From positions 1-64,000 of the forward strand of contig JAYGEG010000040.1 in the NCBI GenBank assembly GCA_046582495.1: a stretch of 64,000 nucleotides of DNA. The letters are read 5' to 3'. The position numbers were made by a program, and so were the translations under genes. The notes beneath the pieces are model-generated. The model was not told the DNA's origin. It saw only the letters and a program-made list of their open reading frames with translations, and made no database searches. The DNA comes from TMED23 sp913054205. Its GTDB lineage: Bacteria > Pseudomonadota > Alphaproteobacteria > Rhodospirillales > UBA2165. Below, one piece after another: positions 59,600-64,000 of this stretch (position 1 is the first letter of the stretch; each line of letters opens with the position of its first letter).

Positions 59600-61642
59600 T
59601 CAAGTTTGGGAAAGTTCTTCCAGCAAACCTTCCGAAGTTATTTGCGGCAGACCACAGGTTTGACCTCGGCAAACATAGGCGGTTGGCTGGCTATCGATTT
59701 GCGTTTTGCCCTTTGCCGGATGATCGGCGGGCAGTTCGATCTCAGGCGTTAGGCAGGCGAGAATGAGATTGGGATCGCCGCAATTGATCGCTGTTCTGGC
59801 GAGATCAGCACCCTCATTTTCTTTTGCAATAATGACAACCTGTAATCCTGTTGCCAGTGTTTCAAACCCAGCCAGGAGGCTTGGCATATTTGCGCCTTGG
59901 TTGGGTGTTTTTGCGGTGAAGCCATTGATCAATTGGTCTGCCTGATCGCGGTAATGTGGCACGCCCGTGAGGTAAAACAATCGCGCCAAATTTTCCGCCA
60001 TGACGCCATTGCCGGACGGCGTTGCATTATCAAACGCAGTGCGCGTGCGGGCAATTAGGTCATGAGCGTCATTTGGCGAGAGATAATATCCGGCCCCTGC
60101 GTCATCCCAAAAATGTGCTTTCGAGGTGTCAGCCCAGATTATCGCCTGATCGAGATAGGCCTGACTTCCCGTGACCTGATAAAGCTGCAGCGCCGCTTTG
60201 ATCATGCAGGCATAATCGTCGAGCATATCAGCTGTTTTGGCCTCACCTTTACAAAAGCTATGCTTGAGACGCGGGCCATTGCTCATGTCTGACAGAATGA
60301 AATCGAAAGCGATTTTGGCGGCGTTGATCCAATCGGGCTCGTCAAAAACAGCGCCGGCATAACTTAGAGCGGCGATCATCAAACCGTTCCAATCGGCAAG
60401 AATTTTATCATCAAGGCCGGGCCGCACCCGATCTTCACGCGCCTGCCATAAAATCTGGCGGCTGGTTTTTAATTTACTTTCGGCGGCGTCTGATCCGAGA
60501 TCGAGCGTATTGAGGCGGTTGAGGATATTTGTGTGTTCCCAATTGCCAGACTCCGAGACATCGTAGATGTCTTTAAATTCGGGGGCATCGCCGCCGAGCA
60601 ATTGATCAATATCTGTTTCTGACCAGACGTAGAACGCCCCTTCCCGGGATATGCCTTCGGCGTCCGGACTGTCTGCATCGAGTGTACCGGCATAGGCGCC
60701 GCCTTCCAGGCGAAGTTCCCTGAGCGCCCAATCGATGGTTTCCCGAATTCTGATTTCAAATAAGGGCGATTTCGTTTTTTGCCAAACCAAAGTCATCACA
60801 TAGAGAAGCTGGGCGTTATCGTACAACATCTTCTCAAAATGCGGCGCCAGCCAAATCGCGTCGGTCGAGTAGCGGGCAAAACCGCCGCCGAGATGATCGT
60901 AAATTCCACCTTGGCACATATGGATAAGCGAGGTTGTAACGGCGGCAAGGAATTGATCATTACCGGTTCTAAGATAAGCCCGCCACAGCATTTCCTGAAA
61001 CGACGGCTGCGGAAATTTAGGCGCGCCGGTCATGCCGCCATTTTGAAAATCGACCATTGAGAGCGCTTGCTCAGCCGCGGCATCAATTTCAGCGATTGAT
61101 TGTAGCCCGGTACCCGCTGCTTGAGTTTGGCTAAGATCGGCTTGATTGGCGAGGCCGTTTAATATGGCATCGATGTTGGCGTCTACTTTTTCACGCTGAT
61201 CATGGAAAAGGCTGGAGACCGCGCGCAACACATCGGAGAAGCCCGGATGACCATACCGTGAAGTTGGCGGGAAATAGGTGCCGCCCCAATAGGGCTTGCC
61301 TTCCGGTGTCAGGAACATCGTCAATGGCCAGCCGCCCTGCTGGCCCATCATCGCCAGAGAAGTCATATAAATGCTATCGACATCCGGGCGCTCTTCTCTG
61401 TCCACTTTGATATTGACGTAGAGCTCGTTCATTAAAGCTGCCGTCTCGTCATCTTCAAAGCTCTCATGCGCCATCACATGACACCAGTGGCATGCGGCAT
61501 AACCTATTGATAACATTATAGGTTTTCCACTTTCTTTGGCCATTAGGAAAGCCTCGTCACCCCACGATTGCCAATGAACCGGATTGTCTTTGTGCTGTTT
61601 GAGATAAGGGCTGCTTTCCTCACCTAGGCGGTTCGATGTCAC
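59600..61642 (-). CDS. Thioredoxin-domain protein of the YyaL/SSP411 family
   Basis: A 680-aa protein. The N-terminal DUF255 thioredoxin-like domain has NRLGEESSPYLKQHKDNPVHWQSWGDEAF and the CxxC motif ACHWCHVMAHESFED near residue 50. The rest is an (alpha/alpha)6 barrel like N-acylglucosamine 2-epimerases. The human relative is SPATA20. The reaction is not established. The start is GTG at 61642. It precedes the divergent mnmE by 114 bp. Confidence 0.92.
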   Translation of the reverse strand: MTSNRLGEESSPYLKQHKDNPVHWQSWGDEAFLMAKESGKPIMLSIGYAACHWCHVMAHESFEDDETAALMNELYVNIKVDREERPDVDSIYMTSLAMMGQQGGWPLTMFLTPEGKPYWGGTYFPPTSRYGHPGFSDVLRAVSSLFHDQREKVDANIDAILNGLANQADLSQTQAAGTGLQSIAEIDAAAEQALSMVDFQNGGMTGAPKFPQPSFQEMLWRAYLRTGNDQFLAAVTTSLIHMCQGGIYDHLGGGFARYSTDAIWLAPHFEKMLYDNAQLLYVMTLVWQKTKSPLFEIRIRETIDWALRELRLEGGAYAGTLDADSPDAEGISREGAFYVWSETDIDQLLGGDAPEFKDIYDVSESGNWEHTNILNRLNTLDLGSDAAESKLKTSRQILWQAREDRVRPGLDDKILADWNGLMIAALSYAGAVFDEPDWINAAKIAFDFILSDMSNGPRLKHSFCKGEAKTADMLDDYACMIKAALQLYQVTGSQAYLDQAIIWADTSKAHFWDDAGAGYYLSPNDAHDLIARTRTAFDNATPSGNGVMAENLARLFYLTGVPHYRDQADQLINGFTAKTPNQGANMPSLLAGFETLATGLQVVIIAKENEGADLARTAINCGDPNLILACLTPEIELPADHPAKGKTQIDSQPTAYVCRGQTCGLPQITSEGLLEELSQT

Positions 61643-61756
61643 TTGGATCTCCTGCGATACTCTGGAATCGTTTTAATCGATATAACAAATAACTGTGAAG
61701 GATTAATATAGTCAAACAACGTGACAGGCGAAAGTCATCTGCCTATACCTAGCTTT

Positions 61757-63085
61757 ATGAATAGTCTGCAAGACAATCAAACGATATTTGCTTTGGCCAG
61801 CGGCGCCGGGAAGTCAGGCATTGCGGTATTTCGGATATCAGGGCCGTCTGCGACGGATGCGCTTCGGGCAGTTTGCAAAAAACAATTGCCTGAACCAAGG
61901 CGCGCCACTCGGGTGGAGCTCATTGATCCTAAAACGGAAGAAGTGCTGGATGATGGGCTTGCGCTATATTTTCCAGGGCCAGCGAGCTTTACCGGCGAGG
62001 ATGTTGTTGAGCTGCATGTCCATGGTGGCCGGGCTGTCATTGCTGGAATTACCGAAGCCTTGGCGGCAATTGATGATGTGCGTCTGGCAGAAGCCGGTGA
62101 ATTTACCCGCCGGGCATTTGATCACGGTAAGTTTGATCTGACCTCTGCTGAAGGTTTGGCCGATCTTATCAACGCGGAGACCGCGGCGCAACGACGCCAA
62201 GCCCAACGCCAGTTGCAAGGTGATCTTGGCCTTATTTACGATGATTGGCGGGAGAGGCTGTTAAAAGCGATGGCTCTGTTTGAAGCAGAGATAGATTTTT
62301 CCGACGAGGATTTACCGCCGGGGCTGCATGAGCAGGTTGCCACCCAAATTGCTGATATCACGGCAGAAATTTCTGAACATCTCGACGACAAAGGCCATGG
62401 CCAGATTTTACGCGATGGTCTCTATATCGCGATCATCGGTCCGCCAAATGCCGGAAAGTCGAGTTTACTCAACAGATTGTCGCGGCGCGATGTCGCCATT
62501 GTATCGGAACATGCTGGAACGACCCGCGATGTCATTGAGGTTCATCTCGAATTGGAAGGTTATCCGGTTATTTTAGCCGATACCGCTGGATTGCGTGAGG
62601 CTCAGGATGATATTGAAAGTGAAGGCGTTCGCCGCGCCGAGGAACGCGCCGATCAGGCCGATCTAAAATTGGCGGTGTTAGATGGCGCAACCTGGCCTGA
62701 TAAAGACAAAAAAACAATGGACCTTATTGATGATGACACGGTAACCGTTATCAATAAATCTGATTTAATGGGCGATGTCACCTCAGAACATCTTTTGATT
62801 TCGGCTGAAACAGGTGACGGTTTTGATACGCTGCTCGAAGTTTTAAAGAGAGAAGTCGGAGAAAGATGCCATTTATCCGCCTCCCCTGCATTGACGAGAA
62901 CGCGGCATCGTTCGGCTCTTGAAGACAGTCTTTTAAATTTAAAACGTTTTCCGAATTCACCGGAAACCGAGCTGAAAGCCGAAGATTTGCGTTTAGCGGC
63001 ACGCGCACTTGGACGGATTACTGGCCGCGTTGATGTTGAAGATGTATTGGATATTATCTTTAAAGAATTCTGTATTGGCAAATAA
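61757..63085 (+). CDS. mnmE: tRNA modification GTPase MnmE
   Basis: A 442-aa GTPase that, with MnmG, makes 5-(carboxymethylaminomethyl)uridine at tRNA wobble position 34. DNQTIFALASGAGKSGIAVFRISG is the folate-binding N-terminal domain. The G domain is GPPNAGKSSLLNRLS (G1), DTAG (G3) and NKSD (G4). The C-terminal FCIGK holds the catalytic Cys. ATG 61757 is preferred; GTG 61721 would add twelve residues. It precedes mnmG, separated by parS. Confidence 0.96.
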   Translation: MNSLQDNQTIFALASGAGKSGIAVFRISGPSATDALRAVCKKQLPEPRRATRVELIDPKTEEVLDDGLALYFPGPASFTGEDVVELHVHGGRAVIAGITEALAAIDDVRLAEAGEFTRRAFDHGKFDLTSAEGLADLINAETAAQRRQAQRQLQGDLGLIYDDWRERLLKAMALFEAEIDFSDEDLPPGLHEQVATQIADITAEISEHLDDKGHGQILRDGLYIAIIGPPNAGKSSLLNRLSRRDVAIVSEHAGTTRDVIEVHLELEGYPVILADTAGLREAQDDIESEGVRRAEERADQADLKLAVLDGATWPDKDKKTMDLIDDDTVTVINKSDLMGDVTSEHLLISAETGDGFDTLLEVLKREVGERCHLSASPALTRTRHRSALEDSLLNLKRFPNSPETELKAEDLRLAARALGRITGRVDVEDVLDIIFKEFCIGK

Positions 63086-63104
63086 TCGCTTAAATCGCCA
63101 ATAA

Positions 63105-63120
63105 TGTTTCACGTGAAACA
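63105..63120. promoter_or_regulatory. parS centromere site
   Basis: TGTTTCACGTGAAACA is a perfect match to the 16-bp palindromic parS consensus bound by ParB. It lies between mnmE and mnmG. In many alphaproteobacteria rsmG-parA-parB follow mnmG, so ParAB are expected just past the window. Spread of ParB from this site recruits the segregation machinery to the origin region. Confidence 0.95.
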
Positions 63121-63291
63121 CACACACTCTCTCTCTATGTCTATATAAATGAGTAACACAGCATATTGATTTCGATTCGGGGTAGTATTTATATAGTTTC
63201 AATTACCCGCATATATGTCGATGTCTTCAATTGACTTATTAGGCCAGCCCCCCTACATTCCCGCGCCTAATGAAAGAGACCCAATAACGTT

Positions 63292-64000
63292 ATGAGCGAA
63301 GCCGTTTCCATAAACAATAAATTTGATGTCATTGTCGTTGGCGGTGGCCATGCCGGTAGTGAAGCCGCAGCGGCTGCGGCGCGCATCGGCGCCCGGACGC
63401 TTTTGCTTACCCATAAGTTGGAATCCATCGGTGAGATGTCTTGCAATCCTGCGATTGGCGGCTTGGCAAAAGGTCAGCTGGTGCGGGAAATTGATGCGCT
63501 CGATGGGATCATGGGCAGGGCGATTGATCGCGGCGGCATTCAGTTCCGCATGCTCAACCAAAGCAAAGGCCCGGCCGTCCGAAGCCCCCGCGCCCAAGCC
63601 GATCGCAAACTCTACCGCGAAGCCATATTTGATCTGTTGTCCCATCAAGATAATCTTGAGATGAAGGCCGGCTCTGCCGAAGACCTCCTGTTCGATGAAA
63701 AGGGTCAATTGGTGGGTTTAAAAACCGGCGATGGTGCGGATCTGCACGCGCCCAAAATTATCATCACCACCGGCACGTTTCTGCGCGGCCTCATTCATAT
63801 TGGTGAAGTAAAAATTCCAGCTGGCCGGGTACATGAGCAACCCGCCATTGGCCTGTCTTTTACGTTTAAGCGTTTGGGTTTTCGCTTGGGCCGCCTTAAA
63901 ACCGGTACGCCGCCACGGATTGACGGCAAAACCATCGACTGGTCTCAGCTGACTGAGCAACCTGGCGACACGCCGCCGGTGCCGTTTTCCTATTTGACGG
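63292..64000 (+). CDS. mnmG: tRNA uridine 5-carboxymethylaminomethyl modification enzyme MnmG, N-terminal part
   Basis: The first 236 codons of a FAD- and NADH-binding protein that works with MnmE. FDVIVVGGGHAGSEAAAAAARIG near residues 11-33 is the FAD-binding Rossmann motif. CNPAIGGLAKGQLVREIDALDGIMGRAID and QFRMLNQSKGPAVRSPRAQADR are the MnmG (GidA) signature segments. IITTGTFLRGLIHIGE is the second. The gene runs off the right edge without a stop. A 206-bp gap with parS precedes it. Confidence 0.97.
   Translation, partial: MSEAVSINNKFDVIVVGGGHAGSEAAAAAARIGARTLLLTHKLESIGEMSCNPAIGGLAKGQLVREIDALDGIMGRAIDRGGIQFRMLNQSKGPAVRSPRAQADRKLYREAIFDLLSHQDNLEMKAGSAEDLLFDEKGQLVGLKTGDGADLHAPKIIITTGTFLRGLIHIGEVKIPAGRVHEQPAIGLSFTFKRLGFRLGRLKTGTPPRIDGKTIDWSQLTEQPGDTPPVPFSYLT

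Noticed and set aside
63121..63140. CA/CT microsatellite after parS as a phase-variable tract
   Set aside because: The repeats are short and lie between genes, far from the mnmG start.

Overview
This window is chromosomal DNA from an alphaproteobacterium, most like a Rhodospirillales-type or marine lineage. The evidence is gene order: hisB-DUF2628-hisHAFE divergent from hslVU, rph divergent from hrcA-grpE-dnaK-dnaJ, fxsA-secB opposite dnaQ-coaE-aroE-maf-ppsR, then hemE-hemH-hemJ-rho and mnmE-parS-mnmG. Coding density is high. I see no rRNA or tRNA gene, no CRISPR array and no intact transposase.

Left third (1-23.1 kb). A partial mutS is followed by a PiT phosphate permease behind a perfect Pho box, then a macrodomain protein, a SulP permease and alanine dehydrogenase. 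A surface-glycan block follows: three GT9 glycosyltransferases, a methyltransferase and an AmpG-like permease, next to an adenosine kinase. An EI24/CysZ-type membrane protein, a bactofilin and an acidic-tailed lipoprotein come next. The minus strand then carries hrcA, grpE, dnaK, dnaJ, dapB and nth.

Middle (23.2-45 kb). rph, rdgB and hemW lead into an envelope cluster (lppC/lpoA-like, rsmI, yraN, a dolP-like gene) and gshB. A 5'-truncated yifB/comM remnant sits at a rearrangement junction. The his operon faces hslVU. Next is a decaying patch: CACAGAG repeats, two REP-like palindromes flanking a TauD-like dioxygenase, and a metallo-beta-lactamase pseudogene. The XRE, Smr, lutCBA, mltA and Tim44-like genes follow.

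Right (45-64 kb). This has the signature of a replication-origin region. A 495-bp AT-rich gap between ppsR and hemE carries several one-mismatch DnaA boxes, a TA-rich unwinding candidate and TAG/TAA trios, with genes diverging on both sides. About 12 kb further on, between mnmE and mnmG, lies a perfect 16-bp parS. Between them ogt has been split by a roughly 585-bp insertion with matching 7-nt flanks. The insertion carries a small ribbon-helix-helix protein behind a perfect palindromic operator, and is the best candidate here for an undescribed small mobile unit.

Together the genes serve replication and segregation, heme synthesis, histidine synthesis, proteostasis, envelope maintenance and lactate oxidation. 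Accessory insertions and broken genes cluster at 30.3-31.1, 37.2-39.2, 46.5-47.2 and 58.5-59.6 kb.
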